Part shown: one piece after another, positions 19,982 through 28,493 of the stretch
How positions within the stretch are numbered: the stretch's first letter is position 1
Layout of the letters: each line of letters begins with the position of its first letter
DNA from: an uncultured Neptuniibacter sp.
Lineage (GTDB): Bacteria; Pseudomonadota; Gammaproteobacteria; Pseudomonadales; Balneatricaceae
Reading direction: 5' to 3'
Length of the DNA stretch: 64,000 nucleotides
Assembly (NCBI RefSeq): GCF_947498015.1
Contig: NZ_CANMIR010000002.1
Location: 344,676-408,675, forward strand
The notes under the pieces: generated by a model
What the model saw: only the letters and a program-made list of their open reading frames with translations
What the model was told of the DNA's origin: nothing
The model's database searches: none
Made by a program: the position numbers and the translations under genes

Positions 19982-20337
19982 CAAAAGCGCTCCCCGCGCT
20001 CGATCACCACACCCACATCTCGCGCTTGAGGCACCGCACCCGGCTTACCCAGGCGCAACCTTACCCAACTGACGTCGAACTCATTCAACACAATTTCAGC
20101 CACTTGCTCAGCCATCGTTTCAACCAGCAGAAATTCACTCTGCTCTATAAACGTAATCAACCGGTCAGAGACCGCTTTGTAGTTCAGCGTTTTATCAATA
20201 TCTTCCGTATTTGCTGCCGGGCGAATATCGGTTCCCATTTCCAGATCGAGAGAGACACGCTGGCGAATCTCACGCTCCCAATCATAGATACCTATAACCG
20301 TTTCAACCTCTAACTCACGAATGTAAACTATATCCAT
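19981..20337 (-). CDS. folB: Dihydroneopterin aldolase FolB
   Basis: Converts 7,8-dihydroneopterin to hydroxymethyl-dihydropterin and glycolaldehyde, the step before FolK. 118 residues with YIRELEVETVIGIYDWERE at the start, LNYKAVSDRLITFIE, VETMAEQVAEIVL and the C-terminal LRLGKPGAVPQARDVGV. Overlaps folK by one base, so the two steps are made together. Divergent from plsY, 21 bp away. Confidence 0.95.
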   Translation of the reverse strand: MDIVYIRELEVETVIGIYDWEREIRQRVSLDLEMGTDIRPAANTEDIDKTLNYKAVSDRLITFIEQSEFLLVETMAEQVAEIVLNEFDVSWVRLRLGKPGAVPQARDVGVVIERGERF

Positions 20338-20358
20338 AACTTAACCTTTAGGTATCAA

Positions 20359-20946
20359 ATGACCGACTCAGGCATAATGACCATCGGACTGGTTTTGCTG
20401 GCATATCTGTGGGGCTCAATCCCAACAGCGGTACTTGTATGTCATATTCTTAAGATACCCGACCCCCGCCAACAGGGCTCAGGCAATCCCGGAACAACCA
20501 ATGTGCTGCGTATCGGAACACGCAGAGCAGCTATCCTTACACTCTTAGGCGATACAGGCAAAGGAGTTCTGGCCCTGCTCCCCTGCATACTGGCCGATCT
20601 GAACTTTGAAATTCGCAGCTACTGCACTCTAGCTGTCGTGCTAGGACATCTGTTCCCCGTTTTCTCCTCCTTCCGAGGTGGAAAAGGCGTTGCTACAACA
20701 CTCGGAGCGGGCATCGGCCTTTTCTGGCCACTGGCAATAATACAGCTTCTTACATGGGGGATAATTGCCGTGATCGGAAGAATCTCCTCTCTCGCCTCAA
20801 TTGGTACAGCGCTAACCGCACCCATTTTTGCCTGGATTCTGATTCCAGAACTCACCCCAGCCTACCTATTATTATCTGGCCTTCTTCTTTTCAGTCACCG
20901 AACCAATATACGGAAATTGCTCAGCGCATCCGAACCCCGCCTGTAG
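20359..20946 (+). CDS. plsY: Glycerol-3-phosphate acyltransferase PlsY
   Basis: Inner-membrane enzyme that acylates glycerol-3-phosphate from acyl-phosphate. 195 residues with about five membrane segments. Conserved loops: GSIPTAVLV, DPRQQGSGNPGTTNVLR, FSSFRGGKGVATTLG and the C-terminal HRTNIRKLL. The next in-frame ATG, MTIGLVLLAYLWG (six codons in), is an alternative start. Its stop lies 3 bp from the convergent tsaD stop. Confidence 0.94.
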   Translation: MTDSGIMTIGLVLLAYLWGSIPTAVLVCHILKIPDPRQQGSGNPGTTNVLRIGTRRAAILTLLGDTGKGVLALLPCILADLNFEIRSYCTLAVVLGHLFPVFSSFRGGKGVATTLGAGIGLFWPLAIIQLLTWGIIAVIGRISSLASIGTALTAPIFAWILIPELTPAYLLLSGLLLFSHRTNIRKLLSASEPRL

Positions 20947-20948
20947 CC

Positions 20949-21977
20949 TCAGATTGAATCCAGTGTATTCAAGGGCCACCGAGGCTTAGTCACAATCGCC
21001 AGATCATCACTCTGTCCAGCCAGAAGTCTCTGACAACCTGCATAAGCGATCATCGCACCATTGTCTGTGCAAAACTCTGGACGCGCGTAAAACAACCGTG
21101 CCCGCTCTTTACTCACCATCAACTCCAAACGCTCTCGTAGACGCTGATTAGCACTGACTCCCCCCGCAATGACCAACTGACCAAACCCGGTCGCCTGCAG
21201 AGCCCTGCGACATTTGATTGCCAGAGTATCAACAACAGCTTCTTCAAAGGCAGCAGCAATGTCACAGACAGTTTGTGGATCGATCACACCCTCAGCATCA
21301 CGGTGACTATTCGCCGTATTCAGGGTAAATGTTTTCAAACCGGAGAAGCTAAAATCCATACCCGGGCGATCCGTCATGGGGCGCGGAAAACGAAAACGCG
21401 CCCGATCCCCTTTCGCTGCATGCTTTGCGATCAAAGGGCCACCCGGATAATCAAGGCCGAGCATTTTCGCAGCCTTATCAAAAGCCTCACCTGCGGCATC
21501 ATCCAGTGATTCACCTAATAATTCATACTGACCAATCCCATCAACGCGAACCAGTTGCGTATGACCACCCGAGACCAATAGGGCAACGAAAGGGAACTCA
21601 GGCGGTTCCGCCTCCAGCATCGGCGCAAGCAGATGCCCCTCCATATGGTGCACCCCAATCGCTGGCTTGCCCCAAGCCATTGCGAGCGCCCGACCCGTTG
21701 AAGCCCCAACCATGAGCGCACCGATCAATCCAGGCCCCGAGGTATAAGCGATCGCATCAACGTTACCTTTCTCGAGCCCAGCCTTGGCAAAAGTTTCATC
21801 CAGCAACGGCAACAATTTCCGCACATGGTCTCTTGATGCAAGCTCAGGTACGACACCACCATATTCAGCATGCATCTTAACCTGACTGTATAACGCGTCT
21901 CCCAGCAGACCCTTTTCACTATCAAAGATCGCCACCCCTGTTTCATCACAGGAGGTTTCAATACCTAATACCCGCAT
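20949..21977 (-). CDS. tsaD: tRNA N6-threonylcarbamoyladenosine transferase catalytic subunit TsaD
   Basis: Transfers the threonylcarbamoyl group to A37 of ANN-decoding tRNAs, together with TsaB and TsaE. 342 residues from ATG 21977, one codon after an in-frame GTG. The N-terminus [12 protein letters not shown], metal-binding [10 protein letters not shown] (His-x3-His), [21 protein letters not shown] and [13 protein letters not shown] are typical. Divergently placed next to rpsU, as in most gammaproteobacteria. Confidence 0.97.
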   Translation of the reverse strand: MRVLGIETSCDETGVAIFDSEKGLLGDALYSQVKMHAEYGGVVPELASRDHVRKLLPLLDETFAKAGLEKGNVDAIAYTSGPGLIGALMVGASTGRALAMAWGKPAIGVHHMEGHLLAPMLEAEPPEFPFVALLVSGGHTQLVRVDGIGQYELLGESLDDAAGEAFDKAAKMLGLDYPGGPLIAKHAAKGDRARFRFPRPMTDRPGMDFSFSGLKTFTLNTANSHRDAEGVIDPQTVCDIAAAFEEAVVDTLAIKCRRALQATGFGQLVIAGGVSANQRLRERLELMVSKERARLFYARPEFCTDNGAMIAYAGCQRLLAGQSDDLAIVTKPRWPLNTLDSI

Positions 21978-22007
21978 CACATACTCACATCATTACGTTT
22001 TCGCGGC

Positions 22008-22013
22008 ATTATA
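22008..22013 (-). promoter_or_regulatory. Possible -10 element of tsaD
   Basis: A consensus TATAAT on the minus strand lies 31 bp before the tsaD ATG. The -35 position (22031-22036, ATGCAG) is a poor match, so this is a -10 call only. Confidence 0.35.
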
Positions 22014-22175
22014 CCTGCGAGATATAAAAGCTGCATATAAATTGGAGGCCTGACGCACTAACTGCTTTACTTAATTCATAGAAACGAATAAAATTTCGCG
22101 CCTTGCCATAGAACCGTCTGTTTTAGGGTAAGTATTTTAAGTGGATTAACTAAACAATTTAAGGTTTGTTCAAAC

Positions 22176-22391
22176 ATGCCAGCTGTAAAAGTTAAAGAAA
22201 ACGAGCCATTTGATGTAGCTCTGCGTCGTTTCAAACGTTCTTGCGAAAAAGCAGGTATTTTGGCTGAAGTTCGTCGTCGTGAATTCTACGAAAAGCCAAC
22301 ATCTGTACGTAAGCGTAAAGCAGCAGCAGCTGTAAAACGTCACGCTAAAAAAGTATCTCGCGAAAACGCTCGCCGCGTTCGCTTGTACTAA
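22176..22391 (+). CDS. rpsU: 30S ribosomal protein S21
   Basis: 71-residue basic ribosomal protein, [26 protein letters not shown] at the start and KRHAKK...RRVRLY at the end, complete and typical. First gene of the macromolecular-synthesis operon (translation, replication, transcription) rpsU-yqeY-dnaG-rpoD. Codon use is strongly biased, as expected for a ribosomal protein. Confidence 0.98.
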   Translation: MPAVKVKENEPFDVALRRFKRSCEKAGILAEVRRREFYEKPTSVRKRKAAAAVKRHAKKVSRENARRVRLY

Positions 22392-22431
22392 TCCACGAGA
22401 TATAGATCCCATTCAGGAATAGAGGCCGATC

Positions 22432-22881
22432 ATGTCAGAATTAAAGCAGCAGATCACCAATGAGATGAAAGCTGCCATGCGCGCAAAAGAAAAAGCACGC
22501 TTATCGACAATTCGCATGATACTGGCTGAACTCAAACGCATCGAAGTTGACGAGCGGATTGAGCTGGATGACAACAGAGTACTTGCGGTGCTGGACAAAA
22601 TGTCTAAACAGCGCCGCGACTCGATATCTCAGTTTGAAGAAGCGGCACGCATGGATCTTGCAGATGCTGAGCGACAGGAGCTGGAGGTGATTAAAACTTT
22701 CCTGCCGCAACCGCTAACAGATGAGGAGACTGCAGACCTCGTTAAAGAAGCTGCTGAAGAATCAGGCGCACAAACCATGCAAGACATGGGCAAAATCATG
22801 GGCCTCCTGAAACCTAAAGTTCAGGGCCGCGCCGACATGGGCACCATATCCAAACTCGTCAAAGCACACCTAGCCGGTTAA
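22432..22881 (+). CDS. yqeY: GatB/YqeY domain protein
   Basis: 149-residue YqeY-type protein resembling the tRNA-binding tail domain of GatB. It has LKQQITNEMKAAMRAKEKARLSTIRMIL at the N-terminus, FLPQPLTDEE in the middle and a MGKIMGLLKPKVQGRADMG motif near the C-terminus. Function is not settled; a link to tRNA or amidotransferase assembly has been proposed from homology. It sits between rpsU and dnaG, as in Pseudomonas. Confidence 0.9.
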   Translation: MSELKQQITNEMKAAMRAKEKARLSTIRMILAELKRIEVDERIELDDNRVLAVLDKMSKQRRDSISQFEEAARMDLADAERQELEVIKTFLPQPLTDEETADLVKEAAEESGAQTMQDMGKIMGLLKPKVQGRADMGTISKLVKAHLAG

Positions 22882-22913
22882 ACTGCAGCTGAATCCAATC
22901 AGCAGCACATTAC

Positions 22914-24866
22914 ATGGCCGGACGCATACCTCAGCACTTTATTGATGATTTACTAGCGCGTATCAACATTATTGATGTGCTGGATGGTCGTGTCCAAAAG
23001 CTGAAGCGTACCGGAAAAAACTACTCCGGCCTCTGCCCATTCCACAAGGAAAAAACCCCCTCCTTCACAGCCAATCAGGAAAAACAGTTTTACTACTGCT
23101 TTGGCTGCGGCGCAGGCGGAAATGCCCTCGGTTTCCTAATGGATTATGAAAACCTCAACTTCCCTGAAGCTGTTGAGGAGCTGGCAAAAACAGCCGGCAT
23201 GGATGTACCCCGGGACGACTCTCCCGAACAGCGCGAAAAAGACCAACAACTCAAACAGCTCTACGACCTGCTTGAGGCTGCAGCCCAATTCTATGAAGAG
23301 CAACTTCGCCATAACCACAATCGCAGCGAAGCGATCGACTACCTCAAGTCCAGAGGCCTCAGCGGACAAGCAGCCAAAGCTTTTTCGATTGGCTACGCCC
23401 CTTCAGGATGGGACAACCTACTCACTAAACTGGGCAGCGATGAAAGCCAGATTAAACTTCTTGAAACTGCAGGACTTCTGATTCACAACGAAGAGCGTGA
23501 TAGTCGGTACGACCGCTTTCGCAATCGAATCATGTTCCCGATCAGGGATCAGCGAGGACGCACCATCGCATTTGGTGGACGAGTACTGGGAGATGACAAA
23601 CCTAAGTATTTAAACTCCCCGGAAACCCCCACATTCCACAAAAGCCGGGAGCTTTACGGGCTCTATGAAGCTCGAAAGCACAGCAGCAAACTCGAAAAAC
23701 TGATCATCGTCGAAGGCTATATGGATGTAGTCGGCCTGGCGCAATACGGTATTCATTATGCTGTAGCAACTTTAGGAACAGCGACAACAGCACAACATCT
23801 GGAACGTCTTTTCAAGATAGTACCCGAAATCATCTTCTGCTTTGATGGCGACAATGCAGGTAGAGAGGCCGCAATGCGCGCACTCAAAACAGCCCTCCCG
23901 GTGATTGAAGACGGTAAAGAAGCACGCTTCCTATTCCTTCCTGAAGGGGAAGATCCAGACAGCCTGGTTCGACAGGAAGGTACAGAGTCATTTAGTGATC
24001 GCCTGAATAATGCACAACCCCTCTCAGAATTCTTTTTTAAAAGCTACGCAGAGAACTCCGATCTGGAGAGCATGGATGGCCGAGCACGATTCAGCACTGA
24101 AGTATTACCTGCAATCAACTCAATGCGCCCAAGCCTACTGCAGCAGATGATGCTTGATCGGATATGTGAGCTGACACACCTTTCGCTAGAGCAGATCCAG
24201 ACAACGGTCAACTTCCACCAATCTGTTCAGCCCCCTGCTGCTCCAGAGCCCGCTTTTAATGAGAACACCCAACACAGTCCCGGCTACGACAACCATTATC
24301 AGGATGATTACTACCCATTCAGCCAGGATGAAACGGATAGTTATACTCTCTACGATGAGACGCCAGCCCCACACAAACCATCAATTAATAGCTTCACTCC
24401 AAGAGCTACAAACCTCAACCGCAAACCCCACAATACAGAATTAAGTTTTGCACAAAAGCTAATTGCCCTGCTGCTCCATTACCCTAAGCTTGCTGCAGAA
24501 TACACACTCCCTGATGAACTACAGATAATCGAAGAACAGGACATTAAAATTCTGACACAGCTTGTCCACTACTATAACAAGCATCCAGATTCATCCCTGG
24601 GACAACTGGTCGTTGATTGGCGTGAAGATGAGGCGCTTGCAAACACAATTGTTCAACTCTACGAGATATCCACCTCCCTCGAGATACGTTCAGAGGCAGA
24701 TGCTCGCATCTATCTAAAAGATGCCCAACACGGACTGGAACTTAAGGCACTTGAGATCGAAATTTCACAACTACAAAAGAAAGCCCAACTAAATTCGGAC
24801 GATAAGATTAAGCTGGTACAAAAAATTCAAAAACTAAACCAGCTCAAAAGCATAAATCGCCAATAA
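22914..24866 (+). CDS. dnaG: DNA primase DnaG
   Basis: Synthesises RNA primers at the replication fork. 650 residues. An N-terminal CHC2 zinc finger (CPFHKEKTPSF...CFGCGAGG) comes first. The catalytic RNA-polymerase/Toprim core follows (FGGRVLGDDKPKYLNSPETP, IIVEGYMDVVGL, FDGDNAGREAA). A low-complexity linker at about residues 430-500 leads to the C-terminal helicase-binding domain. Slightly longer than E. coli DnaG (581), mainly from the linker. Third gene of the operon. Confidence 0.97.
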   Translation: MAGRIPQHFIDDLLARINIIDVLDGRVQKLKRTGKNYSGLCPFHKEKTPSFTANQEKQFYYCFGCGAGGNALGFLMDYENLNFPEAVEELAKTAGMDVPRDDSPEQREKDQQLKQLYDLLEAAAQFYEEQLRHNHNRSEAIDYLKSRGLSGQAAKAFSIGYAPSGWDNLLTKLGSDESQIKLLETAGLLIHNEERDSRYDRFRNRIMFPIRDQRGRTIAFGGRVLGDDKPKYLNSPETPTFHKSRELYGLYEARKHSSKLEKLIIVEGYMDVVGLAQYGIHYAVATLGTATTAQHLERLFKIVPEIIFCFDGDNAGREAAMRALKTALPVIEDGKEARFLFLPEGEDPDSLVRQEGTESFSDRLNNAQPLSEFFFKSYAENSDLESMDGRARFSTEVLPAINSMRPSLLQQMMLDRICELTHLSLEQIQTTVNFHQSVQPPAAPEPAFNENTQHSPGYDNHYQDDYYPFSQDETDSYTLYDETPAPHKPSINSFTPRATNLNRKPHNTELSFAQKLIALLLHYPKLAAEYTLPDELQIIEEQDIKILTQLVHYYNKHPDSSLGQLVVDWREDEALANTIVQLYEISTSLEIRSEADARIYLKDAQHGLELKALEIEISQLQKKAQLNSDDKIKLVQKIQKLNQLKSINRQ

Positions 24867-24930
24867 AAAGCACGGACCGCTTGAAAAAGCACACCCAACC
24901 CCAATATATCAAACTAGATACCAGCACTGA

Positions 24931-24947
24931 TTCAGCAAGTTGCTGAA
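24931..24947. repeat. 17-bp palindrome upstream of rpoD
   Basis: TTCAGCAA-G-TTGCTGAA, perfect 8-bp arms around one base, about 125 bp before the rpoD start in the 205-bp dnaG-rpoD gap. Without a T-run it does not look like a terminator. It could be an operator for a dimeric regulator or an RNA processing hairpin. Not recognised as a known site. Confidence 0.4.
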
Positions 24948-25022
24948 ATATAGTCTATTTTTAACTGGTAACAGACAGTAAGCGACGCGGCCTTTTTCCT
25001 AGCATAATGAACTCTTCATCGC

Positions 25023-25028
25023 TATAAT
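25023..25028 (+). promoter_or_regulatory. Probable -10 of an internal rpoD promoter
   Basis: A consensus TATAAT lies 43 bp before the rpoD ATG. The position 17 bp upstream (TAGCAT) is a weak -35. A second CATAAT hexamer occurs at 25003. rpoD often has its own promoters inside this operon. Confidence 0.4.
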
Positions 25029-25071
25029 GGCCTGCTCGATTTTTCATCCATTTTTCAAGTCACAGGGTCCT

Positions 25072-26883
25072 ATGTCCGATACTTCTCAGCAACAGCAGTC
25101 TCGCCTTAAGGAACTGATCGCCCGTGGTAAAGAGCAGGGTTACCTTACCTACTCCGAAGTAAATGACCATCTGCCACAGGATATTGCCGATCCCGATCAG
25201 GTTGAAGATATCATCCGCATGATTAATGACATGGGCATCTCCGTGTCAGAAGAAGCACCCGATGCTGAAACCCTACTGATGACAGAGGGCGATTCGGCAG
25301 AAGAAGCGGATGAAGAAGCCGTCGCAGCACTTGCCGCTGTTGAATCGGATGCAGGCCGCACAACCGACCCAGTTCGTATGTATATGCGTGAGATGGGCAC
25401 GGTTGAACTCCTGACTCGCGAAGGCGAAATCAGCATTGCGAAACGCATTGAAGAGGGACTGCGCGAAGTTATGTCGGCTGTCTCCAGCTTCCCCGGTACC
25501 GTTGACGCCATTCTGGAAGCCTACGATCTGACGATCGAAGAGGAAGGCCGTTTGAGCGATATCTTCAGCGGCTACATCGATGCTGACGATGGCGTAGAGA
25601 TCCCTTCAGCAACCATCCCAGATCCAAATGCTCCTGCTGAAGATGACGATGAAGAGGAGGAAAAGGAGAAAGGCCCTGATCCTGAAGAAGCTGCAAGACG
25701 CTTTGGCCTTCTCCGTGACGCTCGAGATGGCGTTAATAAAGCGATCTCCACCCACGGCAGGGACAGCAAAGAGTTTGGTGAGGCCCAGATAGAACTGGGT
25801 GAAGCATTTGCCCCCATCAAGCTCTCTCCACGCTACTATGAAGCACTGGTAAACCAGGTTCGTGACACCATCGGCAACGTTCGCGCTCAAGAGCGTACGA
25901 TTATGCGCATCTGCACGCAGCGCGCTAAAATGCCACGCAAAACCTTTATTAAAGAGTTTCCCGGCAACGAAACTAACCCTGAATGGTTCAAATCGATCAT
26001 CGATTCGAACGAAAACTATTCACGTGCAATCAAAACCAATCTGATTGAACTCAAGCGCGCTCAGAAAAAATTGATTCAGGCTGAAATTGACACCTGCATC
26101 ACACTCGCGGAGATCAAAGAAGTTAACCGTCGCATGTCGATCGGTGAAGCTCGTGCTCGTCGCGCCAAAAAAGAGATGGTCGAAGCCAACCTACGACTGG
26201 TAATCTCGATTGCGAAGAAATACACCAACCGCGGACTACAGTTCCTTGATCTGATTCAGGAAGGCAACATCGGCCTGATGAAAGCCGTTGATAAATTCGA
26301 ATATCGTCGCGGTTACAAGTTCTCGACATATGCAACCTGGTGGATACGTCAGGCGATTACACGCTCAATTGCCGACCAGGCGCGTACAATCCGTATTCCG
26401 GTTCACATGATCGAAACCATCAATAAACTGAACCGCATCTCCCGCCAGATGCTGCAGGAGATGGGGCGTGAAGCCACACCAGAAGAACTTGCTGAGCGCA
26501 TGGAGATGCCTGAGGACAAAGTCCGTAAGGTATTGAAAATCGCAAAAGAGCCGATCTCGATGGAAACACCCATCGGTGATGATGAGGACTCCAGCCTGGG
26601 CGATTTCATTGAAGATACAACAATCTCTTCTCCGGTCGATTCAGCCACAGGAGAAGGCCTGCGTGAAGCAACTCGTGAGGTTCTGGCAGGACTCACCGTC
26701 CGCGAATCTAAAGTACTGCGCATGCGTTTCGGCATCGAAATGAACACAGACCATACTCTGGAAGAGGTCGGCAAACAGTTCGATGTAACCCGTGAACGTA
26801 TCCGTCAGATCGAAGCTAAAGCACTGCGAAAACTTCGCCACCCAAGCCGCTCAGAGCATCTCCGCGGCTTCCTGGACGAGTAG
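25072..26883 (+). CDS. rpoD: Housekeeping sigma factor RpoD (sigma70)
   Basis: Primary sigma factor, 603 residues from the ATG at 25072 ([19 protein letters not shown]), the standard start. An in-frame ATG 45 bp upstream overlaps the -10 element and is not used. Region 1.1 (residues 1-80), region 1.2 ([16 protein letters not shown]) and a long non-conserved region with an acidic stretch (about 185-205) come first. Regions 2 ([48 protein letters not shown]), 3 and 4 ([29 protein letters not shown]) follow. Last protein gene of the operon. Confidence 0.98.
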   Translation: MSDTSQQQQSRLKELIARGKEQGYLTYSEVNDHLPQDIADPDQVEDIIRMINDMGISVSEEAPDAETLLMTEGDSAEEADEEAVAALAAVESDAGRTTDPVRMYMREMGTVELLTREGEISIAKRIEEGLREVMSAVSSFPGTVDAILEAYDLTIEEEGRLSDIFSGYIDADDGVEIPSATIPDPNAPAEDDDEEEEKEKGPDPEEAARRFGLLRDARDGVNKAISTHGRDSKEFGEAQIELGEAFAPIKLSPRYYEALVNQVRDTIGNVRAQERTIMRICTQRAKMPRKTFIKEFPGNETNPEWFKSIIDSNENYSRAIKTNLIELKRAQKKLIQAEIDTCITLAEIKEVNRRMSIGEARARRAKKEMVEANLRLVISIAKKYTNRGLQFLDLIQEGNIGLMKAVDKFEYRRGYKFSTYATWWIRQAITRSIADQARTIRIPVHMIETINKLNRISRQMLQEMGREATPEELAERMEMPEDKVRKVLKIAKEPISMETPIGDDEDSSLGDFIEDTTISSPVDSATGEGLREATREVLAGLTVRESKVLRMRFGIEMNTDHTLEEVGKQFDVTRERIRQIEAKALRKLRHPSRSEHLRGFLDE

Positions 26884-26907
26884 TAAATTCTTTCAAATCA
26901 AACTCTT

Positions 26908-26950
26908 GTGCCCATGAATACTTGACGGTATCATGGGCACCCTCAATTTT
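26908..26950 (+). terminator. Hairpin after rpoD, likely terminator
   Basis: A perfect 10-bp stem (GTGCCCATGA at 26908-26917 with TCATGGGCAC at 26931-26940, 13-nt loop) lies 25 bp after the rpoD stop and is followed by CCTCAATTTT, a short T-run. It lies directly before the tRNA gene. Confidence 0.5.
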
Positions 26951-26951
26951 G

Positions 26952-27028
26952 GGGCCTATAGCTCAGTTGGTTAGAGCGCTCGACTCATAATCGATCGGTC
27001 GCAGGTTCGAGTCCTGCTAGGCCCACCA
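26952..27028 (+). tRNA. tRNA with CAT anticodon, probably tRNA-Ile2 (lysidine-type)
   Basis: 77-nt cloverleaf: 7-bp acceptor stem GGGCCTA/TAGGCCC, D-arm GCTC...GAGC, anticodon loop CTCATAA, T-arm GCAGG-TTCGAGT-CCTGC, discriminator A and an encoded CCA. A CAT anticodon fits elongator Met, initiator Met or Ile2. The closed first pair and D-loop exclude the initiator. C4-G69 and C5-G68, known TilS determinants of tRNA-Ile2, favour Ile2 over elongator Met. The first anticodon-stem pair is C27-U43, a mismatch. Its 3' end marks the start of the polysaccharide locus. Confidence 0.9.
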
Positions 27029-27109
27029 TTCTAAAGATAATCACTTCACTCTTCTAAATTGGTCAACTATCACTGCTGACCCTGTATAGAGAATTAGCAC
27101 CCCCACCGC

Positions 27110-27115
27110 TATAAT
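27110..27115 (+). promoter_or_regulatory. Possible -10 element of wzz
   Basis: Consensus TATAAT 38 bp before the wzz start codon. No convincing -35 at the usual distance. The wzz start itself has an AAAAGGAT ribosome binding site. Confidence 0.3.
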
Positions 27116-27152
27116 AAACGCCTATTTCCGCAACGCATCAAAAAGGATAGAG

Positions 27153-28409
27153 ATGAGCGAACATACACTCTCCACTCAAAACGATGAAATCGATCTTTTC
27201 CAGTTAATTGAGAACCTATGGAAAGAAAAGCTACTTATTATTCTTATCACTTTTTGTTTCACACTAGGTGGTGGTCTGTACGCTTTTTTCAAAACCCCCA
27301 CCTATCAAGCAAGCGCCAACCTTAAACAGCTAGAACCTGAGAGCATTTCCCAGTTAAAGAGCCTGAAACTTTATTCAGATATCGCCCCCAACTCCCTACT
27401 CTCTGAATATGTTCGCCTTCTTAATAACCCATCTTTTAGACAAGCATTTATTGATAGCGCCAACAGTGACAGCAAACAGCTTTATCAGGCAGATTCTTCT
27501 ACACTACAACAGAAGATGTTTTCTCAGCGTTTCAGCTATACAAACCATTCTTCAAACAAGAAGAGCAACTCGCTCTTTCCTTATACGATCACATTCAAGG
27601 CCCATACACCAGCGCTCGCCAGCAATGAACTTCAGCGCTATATCGATACTGCTGATACAAAGCTCTATGAAAGCCTGAAGCAGAGACATTCAGATATAAA
27701 ACAACAGAAAGCCAAGCATATAGAACACCTTATTAAGACCACTAAAAACCGCGCCATCAACTACAGACAAGATAAGATAACTGTATTAGAAGCTGCGCAC
27801 GAATTGAAAAAACTAACAATCCAAAGCCAACTTGATGCTGCAAAATTTAGCTATAAAATTTCACGGAAAGATCGAATCGCCCGATTAGAATCAGCAATAC
27901 GTACAGCTGAAATTTTGAAAATCAGAAAACCAGTGGCTCTACGGGATCTTAATGGCAGCGCAAATAAAAATGTTGCCATTGAAGTAAACAACAGTAATTC
28001 CCCACTGTATCTTCGCGGTACAGAACTACTCAGTGCAGAACTGCAAGAGATCAGCTCGCGCAATGATGATTTATACTTGAGCCAAGAGATAAGAGATCTT
28101 GAAAAGCAACTTTTGCTACTCGAACAGAACCATCAAATAGAACAACTAAAAGCACGTAAAGATGATTCACCGTTCAATGAGGATCTACAGAAACTAAAAG
28201 CCCAGCTCGACTCTTTGCAGCTCGAATCTTTTCCAGAGATGAAATTTAAATTTAGTGCTGCTCCAGCTCTGGCAGCAGCATCACCGATTGCTCCTAAGAA
28301 GCCGCTGATTCTGGCATTGTCAGTTATGCTTGGAGGTATGATCGGTATCATTGCCGCCCTGATTCGAAGCAGCCTGACCAACCGAAAATTAAGAAACTTG
28401 AATTCTTAA
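27153..28409 (+). CDS. wzz: Polysaccharide chain-length determinant (Wzz)
   Basis: Inner-membrane co-polymerase that sets O-antigen modal length with Wzy. 418 residues. N-terminal cytoplasmic EIDLFQLIENLWKEK motif, TM1 at about 29-49 (LLIILITFCFTLGGGLYAFF), a large periplasmic region rich in predicted coiled coil (about 170-360), and a C-terminal Pro/Gly TM2 (SPIAPKKPLILALSVMLGGMIGIIAALI). No tyrosine-kinase domain, so it is the O-antigen Wzz type and not Wzc. It stands alone on the plus strand between the tRNA and the minus-strand biosynthesis genes. Confidence 0.93.
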   Translation: MSEHTLSTQNDEIDLFQLIENLWKEKLLIILITFCFTLGGGLYAFFKTPTYQASANLKQLEPESISQLKSLKLYSDIAPNSLLSEYVRLLNNPSFRQAFIDSANSDSKQLYQADSSTLQQKMFSQRFSYTNHSSNKKSNSLFPYTITFKAHTPALASNELQRYIDTADTKLYESLKQRHSDIKQQKAKHIEHLIKTTKNRAINYRQDKITVLEAAHELKKLTIQSQLDAAKFSYKISRKDRIARLESAIRTAEILKIRKPVALRDLNGSANKNVAIEVNNSNSPLYLRGTELLSAELQEISSRNDDLYLSQEIRDLEKQLLLLEQNHQIEQLKARKDDSPFNEDLQKLKAQLDSLQLESFPEMKFKFSAAPALAAASPIAPKKPLILALSVMLGGMIGIIAALIRSSLTNRKLRNLNS

Positions 28410-28428
28410 GACCTTTCAGGTTCAGAAA

Positions 28429-28458
28429 GCTGGCTTTAATAAATATTATAAAGCCAGC
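28429..28458. terminator. Bidirectional terminator between wzz and the dehydratase gene
   Basis: Perfect 10-bp inverted repeat (GCTGGCTTTA at 28429-28438, TAAAGCCAGC at 28449-28458) lying midway between two convergent genes. T residues follow on both strands (ACCTTTTC on plus, TTTC on minus). Confidence 0.7.
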
Positions 28459-28493
28459 ATACCTTTTCACCCAGCACCTATTCTCTAGAGCAC

